A DNA stretch of 64,000 nucleotides from Bacteroidota bacterium (lineage in GTDB: Bacteria > Bacteroidota > Bacteroidia > Bacteroidales > F082): contig NYYH01000076.1 of NCBI GenBank assembly GCA_002686705.1, positions 1-64,000 on the forward strand. The letters run 5' to 3'. Shown here in pieces: positions 48,118 to 57,856 of this stretch. The notes beneath the pieces were generated by a model. It was not told the origin of the DNA and did not search any database. It saw only the letters and a list, made by a program, of their open reading frames with translations. Each line of letters opens with the position of its first letter. Within the stretch, counting starts at the first letter, position 1. Made by a program: the position numbers and the translations under genes.

Positions 48118-48578
48118 ATAGATTCTCCTTTTTAATGCCGCGGTTAGTAATAAATAAGCCAAATTGGCGGCTTGCATTATGGCTAATTTAGTTAAAAACA
48201 GTTATTCGTGATATGATTGTTATATCATTATTTTGATTTCAGTAAATCCGTGTTAATTGTGAAGAATTACTATAGTTTACTAAACTAATTATGCTTAATA
48301 ATTGTCTTCCCAGTTCCTTCTTATTTTGTGCTTGTTTTACCAGAAGTGGTCAAATGTACAACATTTTATACCGAAAATCAAATTCCAGATTTATTTTGTT
48401 GTGATTTAGAAATTAGATTTGAAAGGAAAAGTGTACCGAGGCTAAAAGCGGTCTTTACTTATTCACTTTTGGTAAACAAACAGATTATTCAAACAAAGAA
48501 AATGATTGTGCTGTAACTTTAGTGAGTTGAGTCTACTTTTGTAGTTTGAATGTTTATTATACAATGAAGTATTATATT
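48118..48578. other. 460-base gap with sorting-domain relic B
   Basis: No intact gene is recognised. The left 200 bases hold nothing I can name. A 62-codon frame (GTG 48328 to TAA 48516) ends in a sorting-domain-like peptide; its first ~42 codons look unlike any known protein. The right end reaches the terminator of tRNA-Ala. Confidence 0.4.
48454..48516 (+). pseudogene. Orphan relic of a T9SS type A sorting domain (copy B)
   Basis: The end of the frame reads FTYSLLVNKQIIQTKKMIVL followed by stop, an excellent match to the final strands and C-terminus of type A sorting domains (YSLxVNxxxxxTKKMxL). The preceding ~42 codons do not resemble a cargo protein. Its 50 bases at 48465-48514 are 90% identical to copy A at 44972-45021. 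Confidence 0.6.
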
Positions 48579-48618
48579 AAAAAAAAAGTCTTGCAAATTT
48601 TCACGTTTGCAAGACTTT
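48579..48618 (-). terminator. Rho-independent terminator of tRNA-Ala
   Basis: On the minus strand a 10-bp perfect stem GTCTTGCAAA / TTTGCAAGAC with an 8-base loop is followed by nine T. Confidence 0.92.
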
Positions 48619-48628
48619 CTAATCAGAG

Positions 48629-48702
48629 TGGAGAATATCGGAATCGAACCGATGACCTCTTGACTGCCAGTCAAACGCTCTAGCCAACTGAGCTAATTCC
48701 CC
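48629..48702 (-). tRNA. tRNA-Ala (GGC)
   Basis: Minus-strand cloverleaf: acceptor GGGGAAT / ATTCTCC (one G-T pair) with discriminator A; D arm AGCTCAGTTGGCTAGAGC; anticodon stem TTTGA/TCAAG with loop CTGGCAG, anticodon GGC; T arm with TTCGATT loop. CCA is not encoded. An exact -7 element (TATATTTG, 48730-48737) lies upstream and a terminator downstream. Confidence 0.96.
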
Positions 48703-48729
48703 TAAATGGTTTGTCTAATTTCGAGCTGG

Positions 48730-48737
48730 CAAATATA
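48730..48737 (-). promoter_or_regulatory. Bacteroidota -7 element of tRNA-Ala
   Basis: The minus strand reads TATATTTG, an exact TAnnTTTG match 27 bases before the mature tRNA 5' end. Confidence 0.5.
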
Positions 48738-48836
48738 GTTATTTATCGAGTTAAACCAGATAAAAAATAATTACATTAGCATGCTCGTGTGAAGCCAAAA
48801 TTGAAATTATTGTAAGAACATTGTTGAATAAAATTG

Positions 48837-49397
48837 ATGAAACGTCTTTTTATAGCTGTGAAACTAATTCCAGATGATAATTTATTGAAGATATATTATT
48901 CTTTGAAGAAAGCTCTTCAGTATGATAAAATCAGGTGGGTGCATCCTGATAATTTTCACATTACACTAAAATTTCTTGGTACTACACCAGAAGAAAAAAT
49001 CTCAACCATCTCTGAAGTAATGATAAATACTCTTACATTAACTAAAGTTCTGGATATAGAATTAAATAATGTAGGGATTTTTGGAAGCAAATATAAACCA
49101 CGCGTTATTTGGTTTGGAATTAATGAGAATAAGCAAATGAAAAACCTAGGAATCAGGCTATTAGACAGTCTTCACAATGCGGGTTTTCCAAAGGACAGGC
49201 AAAATTTTATTCCTCATTTAACTGTAGGCAGGATTACTAAAATTACTGGTAAGCAATTGTTTAATTATGAAATAGAGAAAGTAAGGAATGTATATATTCA
49301 AAAAGTTGCAATTGACAGAGTAATATTATATGAGAGTATTCTGACATCTAAGGCACCTATATATAATGAGTTATTTAGTTTCCCGTTGAGCAACTAA
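48837..49397 (+). CDS. thpR: RNA 2',3'-cyclic phosphodiesterase (2H family)
   Basis: The 186-residue product is a two-histidine phosphoesterase with HITLKFLG (H41, T43) and HLTVGRI (H127, T129). These are the paired HxT motifs of ThpR/LigT. It opens 2',3'-cyclic phosphates on RNA in the cytosol. ATG 48837 is chosen; a TTG directly before it is in frame. It stands alone between tRNA-Ala and the T9SS cluster. Confidence 0.92.
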   Translation: MKRLFIAVKLIPDDNLLKIYYSLKKALQYDKIRWVHPDNFHITLKFLGTTPEEKISTISEVMINTLTLTKVLDIELNNVGIFGSKYKPRVIWFGINENKQMKNLGIRLLDSLHNAGFPKDRQNFIPHLTVGRITKITGKQLFNYEIEKVRNVYIQKVAIDRVILYESILTSKAPIYNELFSFPLSN

Positions 49398-49517
49398 CAA
49401 TTACTGATGTATGTTGCACAATGACAATGGGTTACTATAAATTGGATCGATAAAACAACAAATATGGCATTAATTGAGTTATTACTTATGTTTTTTTTAC
49501 TTTAGCAGATCAAAATT

Positions 49518-50483
49518 TTGAATTTGAAACGACTAACTTTTTGCATACTATTTTCACTTGTTATTTTTCCATTCAGTTCTTCTTTTGGACAACAATCTCC
49601 AATATTTACACAATACAAGGAATCTTTTATGTTCATTAATCCGGGTTATGCCGGAATGAGAGAGGGTATTTGTATTAATGGCTTGATGCGGCAGCAATGG
49701 GCAGGCTTTAAGGATTATGAAACTGGAGATAATGCAGCACCGGAGGATTATTTGATTACTGTAGATTCGCCAATTAAAATATTACATGGTGGTCTTGGGG
49801 GAGCAATAATTCAGGACAAGGCAACATACAACTGGAGTGATATAAGTTTGTTACTATCATATTCTTTTCATACTGAACTTTCGATTGGAACTATTGGTAT
49901 AGGTATTGGAGGAGTTCTGAAAAACAGAAACATTGATGGCACAAAATATCGTGCTGTTGTTGATGATGATCCTGTTATTCTGGCATCCGATCAGGGTGAT
50001 ATGCGTTTCGATGCTAATATTGGAATATTTTTCAAATCAATAAATAACTACTTTATTGGGCTTTCTTTTACAAATTTGCTTCAAAGCAAATTTAAGAAAC
50101 TTGATCCCTCAGGTGAGGGATTAATTTCTACTGACAGAACTCTATATCTTTCAGGAGGATACAATTATATTTTCCCTAGCGATCCACGATTTGAAATTCA
50201 ACCTTCTATATTAATTCAAAGTGATTTTATATCAACACAATATAATATTTCAACCACCGTTAATTACAATAGCCGGTTTTGGGCAGGATTGAATTATCGC
50301 GTTCAGGAATCTGTGGGCATAATGATAGGAGTAAGATATAAAGACTTTAGGCTAGGATATGCTTACGATGTGAACACTAAACGATTAGGCGTTCCTGGTA
50401 GTCATGAAATTAGCCTGAATTATTGTTTTAGAATCAAAACAGATCGTTCTAAAACAAGTTATAAGAATACAAGATACTTATAA
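49518..50483 (+). CDS. PorP/SprF-family T9SS outer-membrane protein
   Basis: The 321-residue product has a signal peptide (ending SSFGQ), then QQSPIFTQYKESFMFINPGYAGMREGICINGLMRQQW, the PorP/SprF signature. The rest is barrel strands ending ISLNYCFRI. In T9SS, PorP/SprF proteins sit in the outer membrane and link to cargo or to the PorK/GldK ring. The start is TTG 49518; a second TTG two codons on is possible. It precedes gldK by 113 bases with an independent promoter in between. Confidence 0.9.
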   Translation: MNLKRLTFCILFSLVIFPFSSSFGQQSPIFTQYKESFMFINPGYAGMREGICINGLMRQQWAGFKDYETGDNAAPEDYLITVDSPIKILHGGLGGAIIQDKATYNWSDISLLLSYSFHTELSIGTIGIGIGGVLKNRNIDGTKYRAVVDDDPVILASDQGDMRFDANIGIFFKSINNYFIGLSFTNLLQSKFKKLDPSGEGLISTDRTLYLSGGYNYIFPSDPRFEIQPSILIQSDFISTQYNISTTVNYNSRFWAGLNYRVQESVGIMIGVRYKDFRLGYAYDVNTKRLGVPGSHEISLNYCFRIKTDRSKTSYKNTRYL

Positions 50484-50512
50484 TAATTTTATTTCGAAAA
50501 ATTATTTCTAAG

Positions 50513-50544
50513 TTGCACATTGTTTACATATTTTATTATTTTTG
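50513..50544 (+). promoter_or_regulatory. Promoter of gldKLMN
   Basis: TTG (50513-50515), 21 bases, then TATTTTTG (50537-50544), an exact -7 match. It lies in the porP-gldK gap and gives gldK a leader of about 45 bases. Confidence 0.55.
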
Positions 50545-50596
50545 GGCGCTTAAATTGTAAAGGAAAAAGTATTAAATCGCAATAAACAAAATTTTA

Positions 50597-51970
50597 ATGA
50601 TGAAAAGATTGTTTTTATACACATTGGTTGTAATGATAATTTCTAGTTGCAGCAATTCAGGAAACGGCGAATTGGTTGGAACCAGAACAAAATCAAAACC
50701 ATTTTACCAGCCTGATCCTTACGGGATGGTATTCGTTCCGATGGGAAGTTACACCATGGGAGCCGGCGATGAAGATCTGACACATAGCCATATGATTCAG
50801 CCAAAAACAATTTCAGTTTCAGCATTTTTTATGGATGAAACAGAAATTACTAATGATAAGTATCGGCAGTTTGTTAACTGGGTTCGCGATTCAATAGCAC
50901 GTACTATATTAGGAGATGTAAATCCTGAAGAGTATTTGATAGAAGAAAACTCTAAAACAGGTGAAGTTTACGATCCTCCTTATCTTAACTGGAAAACGGA
51001 TATTGATTGGAATAGTGATGATCAGGACGTAAGGGATGCTCTCGATGAAATGTACCTGCCTGAGCATGAACGTTTTTTCCGACGTAAGGAAATAGATACT
51101 CGTAAATTAATGTATGAATATTACTGGGTTGATTTGCATGCTGCTGCAAAGAAAGACTTCTCTGAAGATGCTGATTACAGAAATGCTGGATTGGCTAACC
51201 GTCCTCAGGGCTTAAGAGATCGTTCGGTTTATGTACGTAAAGAAACCATCGCCGTTTATCCCGACACACTGTCTTGGATACATGATTATACATACTCCTT
51301 CAACGATCCGTTAACTCAAAAATATTTCTGGCATCCTGCATACGATCATTATCCTGTTGTGGGAGTTAACTGGAAGCAAGCACGTGCTTTTTGTGTTTGG
51401 AGAACAGAGTTCCTTAATGCACATTTAAGAAGTAAAAAAGGTGGTGTTGATCTTGCAGAGTTCCGTCTCCCGACTGAAGCTGAATGGGAATGGGCTTCAC
51501 GCGGTGGTTATACACTTAATCCATACCCTTGGGGAGGTCCATATACAAGAAATGAAAAAGGATGTTTTCTTGCTAACTTTAAGCCACTTAGGGGTAATTA
51601 TATTGCTGATGGAGGAATACGTACAGTTATTGCTGCTCATTATCCACCTAACGATTGGGGTTTGTATGACATGTCAGGTAATGTAGCAGAATGGACTAAT
51701 AGTGCTTTCGATCCTGCTAGTTATAACTTTACTTGGGATATGAATCCTAATTATACATACAATGCTAAAGAAGATGATCCTCCGGTTATGAAAAGAAAGG
51801 TTATTCGTGGTGGTTCATGGAAAGATATCGCTTATTTCCTTCAGGTTACAACTCGGACATTTGAGTATCAAGATACAGCTAAATCATATATTGGATTTAG
51901 ATGTGTCCAGCCATATCTCGGACGTAATAAAGGTGATAATCCAAACAAAGCATCTCGAATCTATAATTAA
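50597..51970 (+). CDS. gldK: T9SS lipoprotein GldK (PorK)
   Basis: The 457-residue product has a lipobox ISSC (Cys18) and a formylglycine-generating-enzyme (FGE-sulfatase) fold: FVPMGSYTMGAG, MDETEITNDKYRQFVNW, LPTEAEWEWASRGG, DMSGNVAEWTNS and VIRGGSW. GldK forms a periplasmic ring with GldN under the outer membrane and lacks FGE activity in known systems. First gene of gldK-L-M-N. Confidence 0.95.
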   Translation: MMKRLFLYTLVVMIISSCSNSGNGELVGTRTKSKPFYQPDPYGMVFVPMGSYTMGAGDEDLTHSHMIQPKTISVSAFFMDETEITNDKYRQFVNWVRDSIARTILGDVNPEEYLIEENSKTGEVYDPPYLNWKTDIDWNSDDQDVRDALDEMYLPEHERFFRRKEIDTRKLMYEYYWVDLHAAAKKDFSEDADYRNAGLANRPQGLRDRSVYVRKETIAVYPDTLSWIHDYTYSFNDPLTQKYFWHPAYDHYPVVGVNWKQARAFCVWRTEFLNAHLRSKKGGVDLAEFRLPTEAEWEWASRGGYTLNPYPWGGPYTRNEKGCFLANFKPLRGNYIADGGIRTVIAAHYPPNDWGLYDMSGNVAEWTNSAFDPASYNFTWDMNPNYTYNAKEDDPPVMKRKVIRGGSWKDIAYFLQVTTRTFEYQDTAKSYIGFRCVQPYLGRNKGDNPNKASRIYN

Positions 51971-52013
51971 TATTGAAATAACACAACCAAAATTAAAATA
52001 ATAAAAATAAATC

Positions 52014-53015
52014 ATGGGCTTATTTAGTTTTACAAAAACACGTTTTTACAGAAATTTCATGGCCAAAGTATATGGCCTTGGTGCAGCAGTTGTTCTTATT
52101 GGTGCATTATTCAAAATTAACCATTATCCTTACGCAGATATTATGCTTATAGTGGGACTTGGTACTGAAGCACTTATTTTCTTCTTTTCCGCATGGGAGC
52201 CACCACACGTTGAACCTGACTGGAGTTTGGTACACCCTGAATTAGCAGGAATGTATCATGGAGCAGGGGATAGAGAATTGAAAAAGAGAAAATCACCTAC
52301 TGAAGTACTTGATGAAATGCTTGAACAAGCTCAGATTGATCAGGAAGCAATTGAAAAGTTAGGTAGTGGAATGGCACAACTTTCTGACAATGCGCTTAAA
52401 TTAAATAATGTTACCGATGCGGCTGTGGTTTCAGAGGAGTTTTACACAAATTTAAAGGCTGCCTCAGGTACGGCAAGTGAATTAAGTTATGCTTTTGGTA
52501 AAGAAGTAGAAGCCACTAATCAATATTCTGAAAATATGCAGAAAGTAACTGAAGGTGCTGGTTCACTAGCCAATGCATACGAGCATGCTGCTGATACAAT
52601 GAAAACAGATATAAATACTACAGAAGTGTTTACAGATACTGTTAAAGCTGCTACCGATTCTGCGCAAAGCCTTGCAGATAGTTATGAAAAATCGGCTGAA
52701 ATTCTTTCCAATTCAGTATCAGCATTAGACTTTACTGCTGTAGAAGGTGATGCATATAACGAGCAACTAAGAAAGATAGCTGAAAACTTATCAGCTTTAA
52801 ATGCAATTTACGAGATTCAGTTACAAGGTAGTAATAAAACTGTTGAATCATCTGAGCAATTACAAGTTACAATGAATGAATTCCTTGCTAAACTAGAAGT
52901 TTCAGCGGCATCTACTGCCGAATTCTCTGGACAGATGGAAACACTTACAGAACGAATGGGTTCACTTAATAAAGTATATGGTAATATGCTAACAGCCATG
53001 AATGCTAATGATTAA
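52014..53015 (+). CDS. gldL: T9SS inner-membrane motor protein GldL (PorL)
   Basis: The 333-residue product has two membrane helices (about 18-37 and 42-61) with a conserved membrane glutamate (E52 in VGLGTEALIFF) and K34. In GldL such residues conduct protons for the GldLM rotary motor. The remaining ~270 residues are a long, repetitive helical coiled-coil domain in the cytoplasm. It follows gldK by 43 bases. Confidence 0.95.
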   Translation: MGLFSFTKTRFYRNFMAKVYGLGAAVVLIGALFKINHYPYADIMLIVGLGTEALIFFFSAWEPPHVEPDWSLVHPELAGMYHGAGDRELKKRKSPTEVLDEMLEQAQIDQEAIEKLGSGMAQLSDNALKLNNVTDAAVVSEEFYTNLKAASGTASELSYAFGKEVEATNQYSENMQKVTEGAGSLANAYEHAADTMKTDINTTEVFTDTVKAATDSAQSLADSYEKSAEILSNSVSALDFTAVEGDAYNEQLRKIAENLSALNAIYEIQLQGSNKTVESSEQLQVTMNEFLAKLEVSAASTAEFSGQMETLTERMGSLNKVYGNMLTAMNAND

Positions 53016-53064
53016 ATTTTAGCATGTACCAAAAATTACTAAAACCATAATTAATAGATAAAAA

Positions 53065-54717
53065 ATGGCTGGATATAAAGAAACCCCACGGCAAAAAATG
53101 ATTGCTATGATGTACCTCGTACTCACAGCACTCCTTGCACTTAATGTTTCTAAAGAGATTCTGGATGCTTTCTTGGTAGTTAACAAATCAATGGAAAGTA
53201 CAAACGAGAGCCTTAGCGCTAAAATTCGTGAGACTTATACTAAGTTTGAGAATCAATACAATATGAATCAAAATAAGGTAGGACCTTATTGGGAAAGAGC
53301 AAGAAATGTTCGAACAGAAGCTACAAGCCTTATTAAATATCTCGATTTCCTTAAGTATAAGCTTGTTCAGGTTAATGAGAGAAGGGATTCATTAGAAATA
53401 ATAAAACGCTACTATGTTGATACTGTAATACATGGAGTTCGGAAAAAGGTACTTGATCTTCCAAGCGTTCCTACAAAGGATAAGTTTAATGAAACAACTT
53501 TCTATTTGATACGTGAGAATCAAAACGGTGAAGCATATAAATTATCCCAAAGAATGCAAGTTTATCGTGATACTGTACTTAACGTAATGGGCTTACCTTA
53601 TAACTCTACTAAAGTAGGGCTAATAACAAATATGGAAGGATATTCGTACGCAAATTCCGGAGGAGTACCTCAGGATTGGGAACTACACAACTTCTATCAT
53701 ACAATTCTTGCTGCGGACATTACTATTCTTAATAAAATTATTGCTGAAGTCCGTTCTGCAGAGTTTAATGCGCTTAATTATTTATACGCCTCAGTGAGTG
53801 AAAAGGACTTTAAATTTGATAACGTTGAAGCAAGAGTAATACCAAAAAGCACATATGTATTTAAAGGACAAAAGTATGAAGCAGATGTACTAGTTGCTGC
53901 TTATGATTCTAAGACACAAGTTAATAGTAAAGTTCTTCGTGGAGCAACTTCAATTACTGACCAAAATATTGGAAGAGCGCAAACGATAGAAGGTGAAGAG
54001 GGAAAGATTACTCTCGATTTTGCAACTAATCAGGAAGGATTACAAAAATTTGCCGGTATTATAGAAATGAGGGATCCGGAAACTGATGAGATAGTAAAAT
54101 ATCCATATGAGGGTCAATATTATGTTGCGCCACCTTCTTTAACCGTTGCACCACTTAAAATGAATGTATTTTATATTGGTGTTGATAACCCTGTTTCCAT
54201 TTCAGCGGCTGGATTATCTAGAGAGCAGATTAATCCAGTAATTGATATGGGTGTGCTTAAAGCAAATGGAAATGAGTGGACGGTAAGAATTGATAAAAAA
54301 CCTACTGGTCAAAGCCTGGCTACAATTAGCGCAACAGCCGAAGTTGATGGTCAACGATTATCTCTTGGCCAATCAGAATTCAGGGTAAAACGTGTACCTG
54401 ACCCAAGTGCAGAGATTGCTGGAATGACTGACGGACAAATTGATAAAAATGTTTTTTTGGCATCAAGTGCAATAATCCCTAACATGAAAGACTTTGAGTT
54501 TGATCTTTATTTTGTGGTTACTTCTTACACATTTGCCACAATTATGAATGGCGACTGGGTTCAAAAGAATGTTAAAGGGAACATATTTACCGATGAGGTA
54601 AATGCTATTATACGTAATGGAAAAAGAAAACAGAAGTTTTTCTTTGAAAAGATTCAGGCGCAAGGTCCTGACGGAACACTCAGAAGCCTTAACCCTATTA
54701 ACTTAGAGCTTAAGTAA
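53065..54717 (+). CDS. gldM: T9SS inner-membrane/periplasmic protein GldM (PorM)
   Basis: The 550-residue product has a short cytoplasmic start (AGYKETPRQKM), one membrane helix (about 11-29) and a long periplasmic shaft made of helical and Ig-like domains. It spans the periplasm and transmits GldL motor movement to the GldK/GldN ring. Signature parts: PPSLTVAPLKMNVFYIGVDNP and a C-terminal RNGKRKQKFFFEKIQA. The gap from gldL is 49 bases. Confidence 0.95.
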   Translation: MAGYKETPRQKMIAMMYLVLTALLALNVSKEILDAFLVVNKSMESTNESLSAKIRETYTKFENQYNMNQNKVGPYWERARNVRTEATSLIKYLDFLKYKLVQVNERRDSLEIIKRYYVDTVIHGVRKKVLDLPSVPTKDKFNETTFYLIRENQNGEAYKLSQRMQVYRDTVLNVMGLPYNSTKVGLITNMEGYSYANSGGVPQDWELHNFYHTILAADITILNKIIAEVRSAEFNALNYLYASVSEKDFKFDNVEARVIPKSTYVFKGQKYEADVLVAAYDSKTQVNSKVLRGATSITDQNIGRAQTIEGEEGKITLDFATNQEGLQKFAGIIEMRDPETDEIVKYPYEGQYYVAPPSLTVAPLKMNVFYIGVDNPVSISAAGLSREQINPVIDMGVLKANGNEWTVRIDKKPTGQSLATISATAEVDGQRLSLGQSEFRVKRVPDPSAEIAGMTDGQIDKNVFLASSAIIPNMKDFEFDLYFVVTSYTFATIMNGDWVQKNVKGNIFTDEVNAIIRNGKRKQKFFFEKIQAQGPDGTLRSLNPINLELK

Positions 54718-54736
54718 AATTTAAAAATATTTTAGG

Positions 54737-55585
54737 ATGAAAAGATTGTGCATCGCTTTTATTACTTTTTCGATACTGCTATCATTTAGTGCTGTATCAC
54801 AAATAATTAATGAAGCACCTGTTGACGGATTATTTCCTGATGAAACTTGGAGCGTAAATAAAAAACCTATTCCATACCCTTCAATTCGTAGGGCAGATGT
54901 GATGTGGTCAAAAAGAATATGGCGTGAAATAGACTTCCGACAAAAGTTTAATCAGAAATTCTATTACCCAATTGATTCTCAAGTAAGCTGGAAGTCATTT
55001 ATTATGATTGTTCTTGATGCCCTTAAAGAGGGTGGTCGGATGACAGCTTATGATATTTCAAATACAGATGAGCTTCTTGTTCCAATAACATATAACGAAA
55101 TTGTAGGTAGACAGATTGATACCATACATCAAATTTCGCGACGTCCTTATCCTCCGTATGAAGAATATGACACAACTATTTATACAGACTTCGATCCAAC
55201 TAAAGTGATGAGGTTACGTGTTAAAGAGGACTGGTACTTTGATAAACAACGTAGCCAGATGATGGTTCGTATTATCGCTTTATGCCCAGTTCTTATTGTG
55301 GAACGAGATGGACAGGAACAAACATCACCTATGTTCTGGATTTCATATGCTGAATCTCGAGACGTATTTGCTCAGGCGCTTGTATTTAACGAGTTCAACT
55401 CAGCAATGAAACTTACTTACGATGAGCTGTTCTGGAAACGATTGTTTGATAGTTATATCTATAAAGAACAAAATGTTTATGACAGACGTATAAATGCATA
55501 TGCCACCGGTATCGATGCTTTGTTAGAGTCAGAAAGGGTTAAAAATGAGATGTTCAGGTTTGAAGAAGATCTTTGGCAATATTAA
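54737..55585 (+). CDS. gldN: T9SS periplasmic ring protein GldN (PorN)
   Basis: The 282-residue product has a signal peptide (ending AVSQ) and GldN motifs: RRADVMWSKRIWREIDFRQK, LDALKEGG, YDISNTDE and KEDWYFDKQRS. It binds GldK and GldM to form the outer-membrane-associated ring. Last gene of the operon (19-base gap from gldM), followed by a strong terminator. Confidence 0.95.
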   Translation: MKRLCIAFITFSILLSFSAVSQIINEAPVDGLFPDETWSVNKKPIPYPSIRRADVMWSKRIWREIDFRQKFNQKFYYPIDSQVSWKSFIMIVLDALKEGGRMTAYDISNTDELLVPITYNEIVGRQIDTIHQISRRPYPPYEEYDTTIYTDFDPTKVMRLRVKEDWYFDKQRSQMMVRIIALCPVLIVERDGQEQTSPMFWISYAESRDVFAQALVFNEFNSAMKLTYDELFWKRLFDSYIYKEQNVYDRRINAYATGIDALLESERVKNEMFRFEEDLWQY

Positions 55586-55605
55586 TCATCCTTTAGAATA
55601 CAATG

Positions 55606-55632
55606 AACCTCTCAGAAATGGGAGGTTTTTTT
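55606..55632 (+). terminator. Rho-independent terminator of the gld operon
   Basis: A 9-bp stem AACCTCTCA / TGGGAGGTT (one T-G pair) with a GAAA tetraloop is followed by T7. Confidence 0.9.
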
Positions 55633-55693
55633 GTTTATATAAATAGGATTAAATTTGTTGGGTGAAAGAAGGTTTTCTAGGTTACTTCTTTCC

Positions 55694-55724
55694 ACGCTGA
55701 TCCGCTTGAGGCGGAGAATCATCT
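55694..55724. repeat. Palindromic hairpin before recG
   Basis: A CCGC-TTGA-GGCGG core within TGATCCGCTTGAGGCGGAGA forms a short hairpin. It looks like a dispersed palindromic element rather than a terminator (no T run). Length and copy number elsewhere are unknown. Confidence 0.4.
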
Positions 55725-55740
55725 CTACACAATATCAACT

Positions 55741-57846
55741 ATGCAAAGAATATTTGAAAACAACATAACTTATCTTAAAGGAGTTGGCCCTAAAAAGGCT
55801 GAGATTCTGAGAAAGGAATTAGGAATTGTTGTTTTTGATGATTTATTGAATTATTTCCCTTTTCGTTATGTGGACAAGAGTAAAATCTACAAGGTAACCG
55901 ATGTAGTTTCCGATAATACTTATTTCCAATTAGTAGGACATGTAACCAACATGATAAAGGTTGGAGATAAACGAGCAAGATATATTACAGCTACGTTTAC
56001 TGATGAATCAGGAAGTATAGGTTTAGTATGGTTTCGTGGCCTACAATGGGTGGCAAACAGGTTTAAACCTTCGCAAAAATATATCATCTTTGGGAAGCCT
56101 TCTATATTCAAGAACCGTTTTAATTTTGTTCATCCTGAAATTGAAGAATATAATAGTGAGTCTTTTAAAGTAAGTGGACAGCGACTTGAAGGCATCTATA
56201 GTTCCACGGAGAAATTAAAAAATACTGGACTGGGAAGTAGAGGAATTAGTAAGCTTATCAAGGAATTGCTAAATCAATGTTCAAGCAAAATTGAAGAAAC
56301 TCTTCCTGATTATATTATTGCAAAATTTGAACTTCTCGACAGAAAAAAATCAATGGTAAATATTCATTTCCCCATTGACTCAGAAATTGTTACAAGTGCC
56401 AGAGAGCGTCTAAAATTTGAAGAGTTATTGTTTCTTCAGTTGCAACTACTTCTGCAAAAAAACTCTCTAAGCAGAAAAATTAATGGACAAGTATTTGAAA
56501 TAGTTGGAAGCAGCTTTAATGAGTTTTATAATCACAATCTCCCTTTCGCTTTAACCGGTGCACAAAAAAAGGTAATAAAGGAAATAAGGGCAGATATGCG
56601 AGATGGTTATCAGATGAATCGACTTCTTCAGGGTGATGTTGGTAGTGGGAAAACTCTTGTTGCATTGATGTGCATGTTAATATCAATGGATAATGGGTGT
56701 CAGTCGTGTATTATGGCCCCAACTGAGATTTTGGCACAGCAGCATTATAACAGTATTAGGAGGTTGCTTATTAATATGGATGTGCAAGTTGAGTTACTTA
56801 CTGGTTCTACAAAAAAGAAAAAACGAGAATCTATACATCAAAGTTTAATAGATGGTAATCTACATTTATTAATTGGAACACATGCCGTAATTGAAGACAC
56901 TGTTCAGTTTAAAAATCTTGGGTTTGTGGTAATTGATGAGCAACATCGTTTTGGCGTGGCTCAACGCGCTAAATTGTGGCGAAAAAATACTATCCCTCCA
57001 CATATGCTTGTTATGACAGCAACGCCTATTCCACGAACACTTGCCATGACCGTTTATGGTAATCTCGATGTTTCAATTATTGACGAATTGCCGCCTGGTC
57101 GAAAACCTGTAAAAACAAGTCACTTTTTTGAAAAGAGTAGATTACGAATTCTGGGCTTTATGCGCGAACAAATAAAGCAGGGCAGACAGATTTATATTGT
57201 ATACCCGTTGATCAGTGAATCGGAAAAGATGGATCTTAAGAACCTGATGGATGGTTATGCAAATATGTTACAGGATTTTCCAATGCCTGAATACCAAGTT
57301 AGTGTTGTTCATGGACGAATGAAAGCTGCAGACAAAGAATATGAAATGCAAAGATTCGTCGAAGGCAAGACTGATATAATGGTTTCTACAACAGTTATTG
57401 AAGTTGGTGTTGATGTTCCAAACGCATCTGTAATGATTATTGAAAATGCTGAACGTTTCGGATTATCACAATTGCATCAGCTGAGAGGTAGGGTTGGGCG
57501 TGGAGCAGATCAATCTTATTGCGTACTAATGTCCGGGAATAAATTATCGAACGAAGGTAGAAAGCGGCTTGAGATCATGGTTGAAACAACCGATGGATTT
57601 AAAATTGCTGAAGCTGACCTTCAGCTTAGAGGTCCTGGTGATTTGCAAGGAACTCAACAATCAGGTGTTCTGGATCTTAAAATAGCAAGTCTTGTTCATG
57701 ATGCCAACCTAATATTACAAACAAGAACTGTGGCTGGAGAGATATTAGCAATAGACCCAAAACTTGAAACTTCTGAAAACAATCGACTTAAAATACAGTT
57801 GGAGCAAATCAAAAAAGGAAAACAAAACTGGGGTAGGATATCTTAG
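55741..57846 (+). CDS. recG: ATP-dependent DNA helicase RecG
   Basis: The 701-residue product regresses stalled replication forks and processes branched DNA. It has an N-terminal wedge/OB domain (about 60-135), Walker A GDVGSGKT (298-305), DEQH box (399-402), TATPIPRT motif III and the C-terminal QLRGRVGRG and RGPGDLQGTQQSG motifs. The length is typical. It is flanked by two palindromic hairpins (55694 and 57857). Confidence 0.96.
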   Translation: MQRIFENNITYLKGVGPKKAEILRKELGIVVFDDLLNYFPFRYVDKSKIYKVTDVVSDNTYFQLVGHVTNMIKVGDKRARYITATFTDESGSIGLVWFRGLQWVANRFKPSQKYIIFGKPSIFKNRFNFVHPEIEEYNSESFKVSGQRLEGIYSSTEKLKNTGLGSRGISKLIKELLNQCSSKIEETLPDYIIAKFELLDRKKSMVNIHFPIDSEIVTSARERLKFEELLFLQLQLLLQKNSLSRKINGQVFEIVGSSFNEFYNHNLPFALTGAQKKVIKEIRADMRDGYQMNRLLQGDVGSGKTLVALMCMLISMDNGCQSCIMAPTEILAQQHYNSIRRLLINMDVQVELLTGSTKKKKRESIHQSLIDGNLHLLIGTHAVIEDTVQFKNLGFVVIDEQHRFGVAQRAKLWRKNTIPPHMLVMTATPIPRTLAMTVYGNLDVSIIDELPPGRKPVKTSHFFEKSRLRILGFMREQIKQGRQIYIVYPLISESEKMDLKNLMDGYANMLQDFPMPEYQVSVVHGRMKAADKEYEMQRFVEGKTDIMVSTTVIEVGVDVPNASVMIIENAERFGLSQLHQLRGRVGRGADQSYCVLMSGNKLSNEGRKRLEIMVETTDGFKIAEADLQLRGPGDLQGTQQSGVLDLKIASLVHDANLILQTRTVAGEILAIDPKLETSENNRLKIQLEQIKKGKQNWGRIS

Positions 57847-57856
57847 TTCGTTTAAA

